The notes under the pieces are model-generated. The model was not told the origin of the DNA. It was given only the letters and a program-made list of their open reading frames with translations, and did no database searches. From Bradyrhizobium sp. RD5-C2 (GTDB lineage Bacteria > Pseudomonadota > Alphaproteobacteria > Rhizobiales > Xanthobacteraceae): a stretch of 64,000 nt of DNA. Below are positions 19,537-26,987 of this stretch, piece by piece. The stretch is from contig NZ_BOVL01000008.1 in the NCBI RefSeq assembly GCF_019972155.1, positions 233,380 through 297,379 of the forward strand, read 5' to 3'. Position numbers and translations under genes: made by a program. How positions within the stretch are numbered: the stretch's first letter is position 1; each line of letters begins with the position of its first letter.

Positions 19537-20760
19537 TTGTTCACGCCCATCCTCGTCTACGGTATCCCGCTCGAATTCATCCTGTTTGCGCTGACGCTGC
19601 TCGGCGTTGCGATCTTCCATCACCATACGCTCGCCGTGGCGTTGACCGGCCTTGCCACGATCGTCGCCTACAAGCTGATGTTCACGGGCTTCGCAAGGTT
19701 CGGCACGGGCCTGCCCGGCCTCGTGCACCAGATGGAGCATGAGTGGGTCACGCTCGCGAACCTGTTCCTGCTCCTGATGGGATTTGCGCTGTTGTCGCGG
19801 CATTTCGAGGAAAGCCGCATCCCGGACGAGATGCCGGCGCTGCTGCCCGATGACTGGAAAGGCGGACTGATCCTGCTGGTGATCGTGTTCGTGCTGTCGG
19901 CTTTCCTCGACAATATCGCGGCGGCGCTGATCGGCGGCACCGTCGCGCGTTCTGTGTTCCGCGGCCGAGTCCATATCGGCTACCTCGCGGCCATCGTTGC
20001 CGCATCCAATGCCGGCGGCGCCGGCAGCGTCGTCGGCGACACCACGACCACGATGATGTGGATCGACGGCGTCAGCCCGCTCACCGTCGTCGACGCCTAT
20101 GTCGCGGCCATCGTGGCGATGCTGGTGTTTGCGGTGCCGGCCTCGTTGCAGCAGCACCGCTATTCCCCGATCGTGAAGAACGCGCCGTCCGGTCTCGCGA
20201 TCGATTGGTCGCGGGTTGCGATCGTCGCGGTGATCCTGCTCGCCGCGCTCTCGGCCAATGTGACCGCCAATCTGAAATTCCCGGCGCTGCTCGATGCGCT
20301 GCCCGTGCTCGGGCTCGCGGTCTGGGCCGCGATCCTCGTCACCTCCCTGCTGCGGCGGCCGGATTGGTCGGTGATGCCCGAGACGTTCAAGGGCACCGTG
20401 TTCCTGCTCGCGCTGGTGACGGCGGCCTCGATGATGCCGGTGGAGACGCTGCCGGCCGCATCATGGCAGACCGCACTCGGGCTCGGCTTCATCTCGTCGG
20501 TGTTCGACAACATTCCGCTGACCGCGCTGGCACTTAGGCAAGGCGGCTACGATTGGGGCTTCCTCGCCTACGCGGTCGGATTTGGCGGATCGATGGTCTG
20601 GTTCGGCTCGTCCGCGGGCGTTGCGGTGTCCAACATGTATCCGGAAGCCAAGTCGGTGGTCCGCTGGATCACCCAGGGCTGGCCGATCATGGTGGCCTAC
20701 GTCGTCGGCTTCTTCGTGATGCTTACTCTGCTCGGCTGGCATCCCGACGCGCCGCACTGA
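19537..20760 (+). CDS. Ion-transporter-superfamily permease (citrate/NhaD-like)
   Basis: A 407-residue polytopic membrane protein. Two DN-containing re-entrant-type motifs in repeated halves (FLDNIAAALIGGTVARSVF and VFDNIPLTALAL) and a GGAGSVVGDTTTTMMW segment are marks of the IT superfamily, which includes NhaD, ArsB and CitMHS carriers. The only fitting start I see is TTG at 19537, just before the first helix; no strong ribosome-binding site precedes it. The substrate could be a cation or an organic anion. It stands alone, with 167 bases of featureless sequence upstream. Confidence 0.8.
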   Translation: MFTPILVYGIPLEFILFALTLLGVAIFHHHTLAVALTGLATIVAYKLMFTGFARFGTGLPGLVHQMEHEWVTLANLFLLLMGFALLSRHFEESRIPDEMPALLPDDWKGGLILLVIVFVLSAFLDNIAAALIGGTVARSVFRGRVHIGYLAAIVAASNAGGAGSVVGDTTTTMMWIDGVSPLTVVDAYVAAIVAMLVFAVPASLQQHRYSPIVKNAPSGLAIDWSRVAIVAVILLAALSANVTANLKFPALLDALPVLGLAVWAAILVTSLLRRPDWSVMPETFKGTVFLLALVTAASMMPVETLPAASWQTALGLGFISSVFDNIPLTALALRQGGYDWGFLAYAVGFGGSMVWFGSSAGVAVSNMYPEAKSVVRWITQGWPIMVAYVVGFFVMLTLLGWHPDAPH

Positions 20761-20883
20761 CGCAAATGCAGAGTCCGCCATGCTGCGACGCACAATTTAA
20801 TTGCTTCAAACTTGTGGAAAAGCGAGACAAATCCGTTGACATTGCTAAACTCCATTCGCCGTAACAACTTATGGAGCGTTCGC

Positions 20884-21318
20884 ATGAGTGTCAGTGCAGA
20901 AGTCCTCGCCCGCGCCCCGCTGGAACAGTTGCAGAGCGAAGTCGACACGATGACTTCGCCTCGACCACGCAGCAACGTCAGACCTCTCTCACCGATGCCG
21001 GACTACGTCGAGCACCGCAACGGCGTCAACGAGGTTGGCAAGCTATCGGCCGAGGCGGTCGTGCGCGAATACGAAGCGGCGGTCAAAGAGATCGAGGCCC
21101 TTGGAACGGAACTGCAAGCGGCTGCCAAGAACTGTGAGGCAATGGTGGCAGGCGTCCATGAGATGATCGCGGAAATCAAGGAGTTCGCCGCGGGTTACCG
21201 CGACCAGGGCAAGCGTTTCTTCCTGCAGATCGAAGCCGTTTCGTTGATGACCACGGAGGTCAGGAATACCTGCGAAGCACTCAAGAAGAAGATCGCGACC
21301 GACACATTGGGCAATTGA
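20884..21318 (+). CDS. Hypothetical coiled-coil protein, 144 aa
   Basis: The ATG at 20884 is preceded by TGGAGCG, and upstream in-frame starts look untranslated. The N-terminal 45 residues are polar and Pro-rich; residues 50-140 are one long helical, heptad-rich region (EYEAAVKEIEALGTELQAAAKNCEAMVAGVHEMIAEIKEFAAGY). No membrane segment is present. Similar short coiled-coil proteins are frequent in Bradyrhizobium; I know of no assigned function. A tandem repeat and a strong terminator hairpin follow. Confidence 0.75.
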   Translation: MSVSAEVLARAPLEQLQSEVDTMTSPRPRSNVRPLSPMPDYVEHRNGVNEVGKLSAEAVVREYEAAVKEIEALGTELQAAAKNCEAMVAGVHEMIAEIKEFAAGYRDQGKRFFLQIEAVSLMTTEVRNTCEALKKKIATDTLGN

Positions 21319-21429
21319 TATTTCGGCTCGCACACGTTTCGTGCTCAGCCATCCGTGGATTCTTGGGCGTGCATAGGTTAAGGCCTGCGCTATTCCGGCG
21401 CGGCGGAACCGTTAGTTCTATTCGAGACC

Positions 21430-21474
21430 AAGTCGTTCGGGATTAAGTCGTTCAACATCAAGTGGTTCAACATC
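21430..21474. repeat. Three tandem 15-bp repeats
   Basis: Three units begin AAGTCGTTC, AAGTCGTTC and AAGTGGTTC at 21430, 21445 and 21460. The second and third units differ at one base in 15. The array ends one base before the terminator hairpin at 21476. The unit is 5 codons long, and the minus strand would read as a repeated LMLND-like pentapeptide, but no translated gene covers it. Confidence 0.85.
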
Positions 21475-21475
21475 C

Positions 21476-21500
21476 GGCCCCGCTTCGGCGGGGCCTTTGT
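21476..21500 (+). terminator. Rho-independent terminator
   Basis: A perfect 8-base stem, GGCCCCGC/GCGGGGCC, with a UUCG tetraloop followed by TTTGT. It lies 158 bases after the coiled-coil gene and is oriented to stop its transcript. Confidence 0.8.
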
Positions 21501-21561
21501 GCTGCGGTGAACTCTGCGCGCGGCGTGTCCGCGATTGGGCCGGATCTGCGTCGATGACCGC

Positions 21562-21780
21562 TTAACGCACGTCAGGTGCGCGCTCAGCCATGTCCGTCGC
21601 CGGAGGCAAGGCTGAAATCGGGGACCAGCGGTCGCTGAAATCCTTGGCCGGGAGCGCGTCCGTGTCGGAGACGACGACACCCTCGGTCCGGGGCAGGTGC
21701 GACCTGATCGTCGCGGCGGTTGCAGTGACAGCCAGCAGGGTGACGGCCACGAACCCGGTAATCGTTCGATGCTTTGTCAT
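21562..21780 (-). CDS. Small membrane-anchored or exported protein, 72 aa
   Basis: The ATG at 21780 (MTKHRTITGF) has a near-perfect ribosome-binding site (GAGGAGG) 6-7 bases upstream, which makes this a real gene despite its size. Residues 6-24 form a hydrophobic segment (ITGFVAVTLLAVTATAAT), either a signal peptide or a single anchor. The remainder (TEGVVVSDTDALPAKDFSDRW) is polar and has no recognised family. It is isolated, between a terminator and the GlxA-type regulator gene on the same strand. Confidence 0.65.
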   Translation of the reverse strand: MTKHRTITGFVAVTLLAVTATAATIRSHLPRTEGVVVSDTDALPAKDFSDRWSPISALPPATDMAERAPDVR

Positions 21781-22030
21781 GTGGAACCTCCTCGGGTCCG
21801 CAACGCCCCACCTAACGTGGGTCACAGGAACCTTCGCGCCGGTTCATCGGTGCAACGACTGAATGAATCGCGTGAGATCGGACAACGAGCTTGTCCCAAA
21901 CTCAAATTGCCGCTGCCGGCAGCGCCGGTGAGCTTGGCGACGGCCCCTCATCGGCGGCCGCGTTCGCTTCGCCGCTGGAATGATCACCCAATCTTTCCAA
22001 CAACGCGCCGGGGTTCCGCGCGTCCACGAC

Positions 22031-22969
22031 CTACCCGGCGCGCGACGCCCGGCGCAGCGATTGCGGCGGCTGGCCGAAGGCGCGGATGAAGGCGCGGCGC
22101 ATCCGCTCCGGATCGCGGAAGCCGGTGATCTCGGCGACGCGTTCGATCGCCTCGCCCGACGACTGCACGCGCTGCCGCGCCACTTCGATCCTCAACCGCT
22201 CGACCGCTTTCGACGGCGTGGTGCCGGTCTCCGCGATGAAGGCGCGGGTGAAATGGCGCGAGCTCATCCCGGCCTTGTCGGCGAGATCCTCGACCGTCAG
22301 CGGCGCGTCGAGATGCTCGCGCGCCCAGGCGAGCAGCGGCCCGAACCGGCCGTTCGGCGCCTTCAATTCCAGCAGCGAGGAAAACTGCGACTGCCCGCCG
22401 CTGCGCCGATGATACAGCACGAGCTGCCGCGCGGTTTTCTGTGCGACCTCGTCGCCGTAGTCTTCGGTGATCATGGCGAGCGCGAGATCGATGCCGGCGG
22501 TGATGCCGGCCGAGCTCCAGATGTTGCCGTCGCGGACGAAGATCTGGTCCGGCTCGAGCTTGACCTTCGGATAGGTCTTCACGAAATGCGGCGTGCGCTG
22601 CCAATGCGTGGTGGCACGGCGGCCGTCGAGCAGACCGGCCTCGGCCAGCACATAGGCGCCCGAGCAGACGCTGGCGACGCGGATGCCGCGGCTCGCCATC
22701 CGCCGCACGAATGACAGCGTGATCGGACACGTCGCCGGCGTGCGCACGCCGTTGCCGCCCGCGATGATCAGCGTCGTGATCGCCGCCGACGGCTTGAAGC
22801 CGCGCGCCAGCATCTCGACGCCGGACGAAGAGCGCACCGGCCCGACCTTCAGCGCGATCGTCTTGATATCAGGCGGATTGTTGGCGAAGCGTGCCGCGAT
22901 CTCGAACGCCGCGATCGGGCCGGCTGCGTCGAGCAGCTGGAAGTCGGGAAAGATCAGGACGCCGATCAT
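22031..22969 (-). CDS. GlxA-family transcriptional regulator (DJ-1/PfpI plus AraC HTH)
   Basis: A 312-residue protein from the ATG at 22969. Residues 1-180 are a DJ-1/PfpI-like domain (MIGVLIFPDFQLLDAAGP, IIAGGNGVR, VCSGAYVLAEAGLLDGRRATTHW); residues 215-310 are two AraC-type helix-turn-helix motifs (TVEDLADKAGMSSRHFTRAFIAETG, VAEITGFRDPERMRRAFIRAFG). The Cys of the VCSGA nucleophile elbow is kept, so the N-terminal domain may bind or sense a ligand. It diverges from the isonitrile hydratase-like gene, whose protein shares the same N-terminal fold, so it probably controls that gene and itself. The shared 129-base spacer holds an inverted repeat. Confidence 0.9.
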   Translation of the reverse strand: MIGVLIFPDFQLLDAAGPIAAFEIAARFANNPPDIKTIALKVGPVRSSSGVEMLARGFKPSAAITTLIIAGGNGVRTPATCPITLSFVRRMASRGIRVASVCSGAYVLAEAGLLDGRRATTHWQRTPHFVKTYPKVKLEPDQIFVRDGNIWSSAGITAGIDLALAMITEDYGDEVAQKTARQLVLYHRRSGGQSQFSSLLELKAPNGRFGPLLAWAREHLDAPLTVEDLADKAGMSSRHFTRAFIAETGTTPSKAVERLRIEVARQRVQSSGEAIERVAEITGFRDPERMRRAFIRAFGQPPQSLRRASRAG

Positions 22970-23014
22970 CTGCCAAATCCTCGCAATGCCGAATACCGGG
23001 AGATGGCGTCGACG

Positions 23015-23045
23015 TCCGAAAATGAGGGAATTACGCCATTTTGGA
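23015..23045. promoter_or_regulatory. Candidate operator between divergent genes
   Basis: An imperfect inverted repeat, TCCGAAAATG and CATTTTGGA with a 12-base spacer. It sits in the 129-base gap between the GlxA-type regulator and the isonitrile hydratase-like gene, the expected place for the regulator's site. AraC-family sites are often direct repeats, so this is tentative. Confidence 0.35.
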
Positions 23046-23098
23046 CAGGAGGCCACCATGGCATCGTGGTTCCGTCAAGCGCTATTTGGAGACCTCCG

Positions 23099-23785
23099 AT
23101 GTCCGAACCCCTGCAGATTGGATTGCTCGTCTTCCCGAAGGTGACCCAGCTCGACCTGACCGGCCCGCTGCAGGTGTTCTCCTCGGTCCCCGGCGCCAAG
23201 GTGCATCTGATCTGGAAACGGATCGAACCCGTTCCGACCGACTCCGTCATGATCCTGACGCCGACCACGACCTTTACCGACTGTCCGCAGCTCGACGTGA
23301 TCTGCGTGCCCGGCGGGTTCGGCACCGACGACATGGTCGGCGACGAGGAGATGCTCGGCTTCCTGCGCAAGCAGGCCGAAGGAGCGAAATACGTCACGTC
23401 GGTTTGTACGGGCTCGCTGGTGCTCGGCGCCGCCGGTCTGCTGAAGGGCTATCGTGCCACCACGCATTGGAGCGCGATCGATTTCCTGTCGAGCTTCGGA
23501 GCCATCCCGACCAAGACGCGCGTCTGCGTCGACCGCAACCGTTTCACCGGCGGCGGCGTTACGGCCGGCATCGATTTCGCGCTGACGCTGGTGTCCGAAC
23601 TCGTCGATCGCAAGACCGCGGAAGCGATCCAGCTCAGGCTCGAATACAACCCGGCCCCGCCGTTCAATGCCGGCTCACCCGATACCGCGCCGGCCGAGAT
23701 CCTCGCCTCCATGAAGGAGCGGATGGGACCGGCACACGCGCGCCGGGGCGAATTGATGAGCCGCGCCGCGGCACGGCTGTCCTGA
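23099..23785 (+). CDS. DJ-1/PfpI-family protein, isonitrile hydratase-like
   Basis: A 228-residue cytoplasmic protein starting at the ATG at 23099, with TTGGAGA upstream. The sequence follows the Pseudomonas isonitrile hydratase (InhA) pattern closely: PKVTQLDLTGPLQV, LDVICVPGGFGTDDM, the nucleophile Cys in SVCTGSLVLGAAGLLKGYRATTHW, GGGVTAGIDFALTL and the family end APPFNAGSPDTAPAEI. InhA hydrates isonitriles to N-substituted formamides; the Asp in QLDLTG and the Cys are the residues expected for that reaction. The assignment is by remembered motif similarity. The divergent GlxA-type gene is the likely regulator. Confidence 0.82.
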   Translation: MSEPLQIGLLVFPKVTQLDLTGPLQVFSSVPGAKVHLIWKRIEPVPTDSVMILTPTTTFTDCPQLDVICVPGGFGTDDMVGDEEMLGFLRKQAEGAKYVTSVCTGSLVLGAAGLLKGYRATTHWSAIDFLSSFGAIPTKTRVCVDRNRFTGGGVTAGIDFALTLVSELVDRKTAEAIQLRLEYNPAPPFNAGSPDTAPAEILASMKERMGPAHARRGELMSRAAARLS

Positions 23786-24178
23786 CCCGATCGTGAGACC
23801 AAAAAGATCGTGAGACAAAGAAAAAGGCCGCCCGGTTTCCCGAGCGGCCCTTCCTGTCTCACGGCAGCCTCACATTTGCGGGCGATTTCCGGACGTCTGC
23901 ACCGGGGGCCTATCTCCCGGCCGCATCCAACTCGGAGGCCGCTGCTCATCGGGACAGTCGCGATCTGGAGCCCGATCCGACGCGATGGTTTCCCATCTCC
24001 GTAAGATGGCTTCATTGAGCCGCGAAGGCGCGCACAGCGCAAGCGGACAGCATCGCATGCGGCGCACCTGTCCCCGCTGTTACCGTTGTTCACAGGCGCG
24101 CTTGCGCTGCCACAGGCGCGTGTGCGACGCACGCGCGGTGTTACGCGCGCGCGCATCCGAAACAACAATGCGTGAAGC
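23786..24178. other. Intergenic region with terminator and GC-rich repeats
   Basis: 393 bases without a supported gene. It contains the hairpin at 23826, and at 24091 and 24111 two copies of CACAGGCGCG exactly 20 bases apart, followed by alternating CG-rich sequence (GTGCGACGCACGCGCGGTG) that could adopt unusual structure. The convergent NDUFA12-type gene ends at its right edge. Confidence 0.6.
23826..23855 (+). terminator. Probable terminator hairpin
   Basis: GGCCGCCCGG and CCGAGCGGCC form a 10-base stem with one mismatch and a TTTC loop. TTCCTGT follows, a weak T-tract. It lies 40 bases after the isonitrile hydratase-like gene. Confidence 0.6.
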
Positions 24179-24589
24179 TCAGCTTCCCGGCGTCCAGGCG
24201 TGATAGTCGCCGGTCGCCTTCGGGCGGCGGCCGCTCGCCAGCGTCGAGCCGGACGGACGGTAAGCCTGCGCGGTGCCGGTCATGTTCGGCAGATGCGGCT
24301 TTTCCCATTCCCGCGGCGCGTACTTCTCCTCGGTCGGGGGCACATCAACGGTGTGATGCAGCCAGCCGTGCCAGCCGGCCGGAATCCGGGACGCTTCGGC
24401 ATAGCCGTTATAGATCACCCAGCGGCGCTCGAAATGCAGCGTCGGATCGATCTCGCCACCCTTGGTCCGGTAGTAGCGATTGCCCTGCTCGTCCTCGCCG
24501 ACCAGCTCGCCGTAGCGCGAGGTCCAAAATTGCGTGCCAAAGGTCTGGCCGTTCCACCAGGTGAAGAATTTCAGCAGGAATTGTTTCAT
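24179..24589 (-). CDS. NADH:ubiquinone oxidoreductase accessory subunit, NDUFA12 family
   Basis: A 136-residue protein from the ATG at 24589. It matches the alphaproteobacterial homologues of the mitochondrial complex I subunit NDUFA12 (B17.2): [60 protein letters not shown], and a tail of [21 protein letters not shown]. It attaches to the peripheral arm of complex I at the cytoplasmic face of the membrane. Length and motifs are complete. It is distant from any nuo genes in this window, as is usual. Confidence 0.93.
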   Translation of the reverse strand: MKQFLLKFFTWWNGQTFGTQFWTSRYGELVGEDEQGNRYYRTKGGEIDPTLHFERRWVIYNGYAEASRIPAGWHGWLHHTVDVPPTEEKYAPREWEKPHLPNMTGTAQAYRPSGSTLASGRRPKATGDYHAWTPGS

Positions 24590-24801
24590 GCGTGGCCGGT
24601 CGTCGGTTCGAGGCAGTCTGGCTCTGATGCCACCTGAATCTCCAAATGTCCAGCCGCCGCCAAGGTAGCCCGGCACTCCCGGCAGAGACCGGGATGCGGG
24701 CCCTTTGGCGACCAAATGACGCGGTCACGAGGAGTTTTGTTCACCTGCCATACATGCGCCGCCGGTCAAGCAAAGATGACGGACAATCAATGTGGAACGC
24801 G

Positions 24802-24826
24802 GGAACGTCCGACCGCAGAGTTGGTT
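24802..24826 (+). promoter_or_regulatory. Possible EcfG-type promoter
   Basis: GGAAC and GGTT are separated by 16 bases, close to the alphaproteobacterial general-stress sigma factor consensus (GGAAC, 16-17 bases, CGTT; one mismatch). It ends 29 bases before the start of the glycine-rich BA14K gene, a suitable distance. Confidence 0.35.
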
Positions 24827-24855
24827 AGACATTGTCCGTTTTGATGGAGTCCAAA

Positions 24856-25434
24856 ATGATCAATATGAAGGTTCTGAGCACCGCCGCGGCGCTGGCGCTT
24901 GCGCTGCCGTTGGCTGTGGCGCCGACCATCTCGTTCGCCCAGTCTGCCGCGCAGATGGGCGCGATGGGCGGTGGCGGTGGTGCTCGCGGCGGCGGCGGCG
25001 GTGGCGGTGGCCATGTCGGCGGCGGCGGTGGTGGCTTTGGCGGCGGCCGTGGTGCCGCGATGGGCGGTGGCGGCGGCGGTCATTGGGCCGGTGGCGGTGG
25101 CGGTGGCGGCGGCCACTGGGCCGGTGGTGGCGGCGGCGGTTGGCGCGGCGGCGGTGGCGGCTGGCACGGTGGCTATCACCGCGGCGGCGGCTTCTGGCCG
25201 GGCGCGGTTGCCGGTGCAGTCGTCGGCGGTGCCCTCGCCTCGGGCGCGTATTACGGCGGCTACGGCCCCGGCTACTATGACGACAGCTACGGCTATTACG
25301 ACGACAGCGCGCCTGTCGCCGTCGAGGCCGCGCCGGGCGGCGATGCGAGCTACTGCGCGCAGCGCTACAGGTCCTACGATCCGGCCTCTGGCACCTATCT
25401 CGGCTTTGACGGCCTGCGGCACCCCTGCCCGTAA
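24856..25434 (+). CDS. BA14K-family protein with long glycine-rich repeat
   Basis: A 192-residue exported protein. The ATG at 24856 (MINMKVLS) has GGAG six bases upstream; another ATG lies 9 bases further in. A signal peptide (LSTAAALALALPLAVAPTISFAQ) precedes about 80 residues of GGGGG/GGHW/GGGW repeats, a hydrophobic hairpin region (WPGAVAGAVVGGALASGAYYGG), a Tyr/Asp patch, and the BA14K C-terminus YCAQRYRSYDPASGTYLGFDGLRHPCP with its two Cys. BA14K is named for a Brucella immunoreactive protein with lectin-like activity. The glycine/His/Trp block is far longer than the core domain, and codon slippage there would keep the frame. A terminator follows 28 bases downstream. Confidence 0.88.
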   Translation: MINMKVLSTAAALALALPLAVAPTISFAQSAAQMGAMGGGGGARGGGGGGGGHVGGGGGGFGGGRGAAMGGGGGGHWAGGGGGGGGHWAGGGGGGWRGGGGGWHGGYHRGGGFWPGAVAGAVVGGALASGAYYGGYGPGYYDDSYGYYDDSAPVAVEAAPGGDASYCAQRYRSYDPASGTYLGFDGLRHPCP

Positions 25435-25462
25435 TCACGGCCTGAATCTTTGAGTTGGCGAA

Positions 25463-25487
25463 GGGCGGCGGCAACGCCGCCCTTTTT
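25463..25487 (+). terminator. Rho-independent terminator
   Basis: An 8-base stem, GGGCGGCG/CGCCGCCC, with a GCAA loop followed by TTTTT. It terminates the BA14K transcript. Its last base is also the first base of the stop codon of the convergent transporter gene. Confidence 0.9.
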
Positions 25488-26383
25488 CATGTCCGCAACG
25501 CCACCGCGACGGCCGCGAACGTCACCACCAGCGCCGCGACGTCGCTCGTGCTGAGCGGCTCGCGCAACATGGCCGCTGCCGCCAGCACGCCGACGACGGG
25601 CACCAGCAGCGTGCCGATCGACGCGGTCGCCGCCGGCAACCGCTCCAGCGCCGCGAACCAGCAGACATAGCAAAGACAGAACTGGATCAGCGTCATGTAG
25701 ACCATCGACGCCCAGCCGAGTTGCGACAGCGCCGCAAGCTGCGGCTGCTCGATCAGGACGCCGGCGATTGCGATCGGCACGCAGCCGATCGCGAGCTGCC
25801 AGGCGGCGAGCGACAGCGGTGGCATTGGGAGCTTGAAGGATTTGGTCAGCACCGTGCCAAGCCCGACGCAGAGCGCGCCCGCGAGCGCGAACAGCAGGCC
25901 CGGCAACTTGCCGAGGCTCGCGTCGAGGCCGCCGCCGCCGATCAGTGCGGCGATGCCGGCAAGCGCCACGCCAAGCGCGAGCGCACGCGGCAGCGACACG
26001 CGCTCGCCGAGCACCGGCCAGGCGACCAGCGCGACCCACACCGGAATCGAGATCCCGAGCACGGCCGCCTCGCTGGCCCGCAGCCAGATCAGCGCCAGGC
26101 CCATCGACGCGACCCAGCCGCCGATCGACAGCGTCGACACCAGGGCGAGCCGCAACCACATGCCGTCAGGGACGCGCAGCGTCTGTCCGCGTACGACCGC
26201 CACCAGAGCGAGTGCGATCGCGCCGACCACGCCGCAGAGCCCGCGCGACGACAGCGGCGGCCACTCCGTGAGCAGGAACTTCATGATCGGGAAATTGAGA
26301 CCCCAGCCGGTCGATGCGACCACCAGGAATGCGAGACCGAGCGGTGACAGCGGGGCGCGGCCGGCGACTGGAACTGCGGTCAT
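25487..26383 (-). CDS. DMT-superfamily transporter, EamA type (copy 1)
   Basis: A 298-residue membrane protein with two EamA halves and about ten hydrophobic segments: GWGLNFPIMKFLL, MGLALIWLRASEAAVLGISIPVWVALVAWPVLGER in the first half; TLIQFCLCYVCWFAALERLPAATASIGTLLVPVVGV in the second. It probably exports small metabolites or amino acids; the substrate is unknown. It is clearly paralogous to the gene at 29232-30125 on the same strand; the receiver/hybrid-kinase pair lies between the two. Confidence 0.9.
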   Translation of the reverse strand: MTAVPVAGRAPLSPLGLAFLVVASTGWGLNFPIMKFLLTEWPPLSSRGLCGVVGAIALALVAVVRGQTLRVPDGMWLRLALVSTLSIGGWVASMGLALIWLRASEAAVLGISIPVWVALVAWPVLGERVSLPRALALGVALAGIAALIGGGGLDASLGKLPGLLFALAGALCVGLGTVLTKSFKLPMPPLSLAAWQLAIGCVPIAIAGVLIEQPQLAALSQLGWASMVYMTLIQFCLCYVCWFAALERLPAATASIGTLLVPVVGVLAAAAMLREPLSTSDVAALVVTFAAVAVALRT

Positions 26384-26563
26384 GGACCCGTCGTAATGTG
26401 GGCGGACAAATACAAGTGATGGTGTCAGGGCTAGCTGGAAATCTGCTTGTCAGCAAACAGCATATGCATTCTATGATACAGACTTTCCATCCAGGTTCCG
26501 CCTTAATCGGCAGACGGGCCAAGCGAGTCGACGGCACGCAAGGCCGCAGGAAGAGGATGCATC

Positions 26564-26968
26564 GTGCCGAGCGTTCTCGTGGTCGATGACGACCCGATGG
26601 TGTGCGTCGCCATCGAGGTGTGTTTGCAGCGCCAGGGCTTCGACGTCACCGTCGCGGATGGCGGTGAATCGGGTATGCGCGCGCTGGACAAGGCGTCGTT
26701 CGACGTCATGCTGGTCGACGTCTTCATGCCGCATATGCGCGGTTTCGAGGCGATCCGCGTCTTCCACGAACGCGCGCCCCATATTCCCGTCATCGCGATG
26801 TCCGGCTATGCCTTCGCCAATGCCGACCGGGCGCCGGATTTCCTGCGGATGACGATCGAGCTCGGCGCATCGGCCTGCCTGCGCAAGCCGTTTACCCCGC
26901 AGGCGCTGGTTGCCGCCGTTAACGAATGTCTTGCGAAGTCTGCTCCTTCTGCTCGTCTTTCCAAATAA
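26564..26968 (+). CDS. Single-domain response regulator
   Basis: A 134-residue receiver without an output domain. Translation most likely starts at GTG 26564, preceded by GGAAGAGG; the nearby ATG at 26557 is out of frame. The acidic pocket (VVDDDPM), acceptor Asp (MLVDVFMPHMRG), and Lys in RKPFTPQ are intact. It ends 20 bases before the hybrid kinase gene, so the two are surely co-transcribed and the receiver is a likely phosphoryl acceptor or competitor for that kinase. Confidence 0.88.
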   Translation: MPSVLVVDDDPMVCVAIEVCLQRQGFDVTVADGGESGMRALDKASFDVMLVDVFMPHMRGFEAIRVFHERAPHIPVIAMSGYAFANADRAPDFLRMTIELGASACLRKPFTPQALVAAVNECLAKSAPSARLSK

Positions 26969-26987
26969 TTGCTCGTACTAATCGTCG

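Noticed and set aside
23860..24178. Small gene in the GC-rich stretch before the NDUFA12-type gene
   Set aside because: Candidate frames are short and Arg/Ser-rich without ribosome-binding sites.
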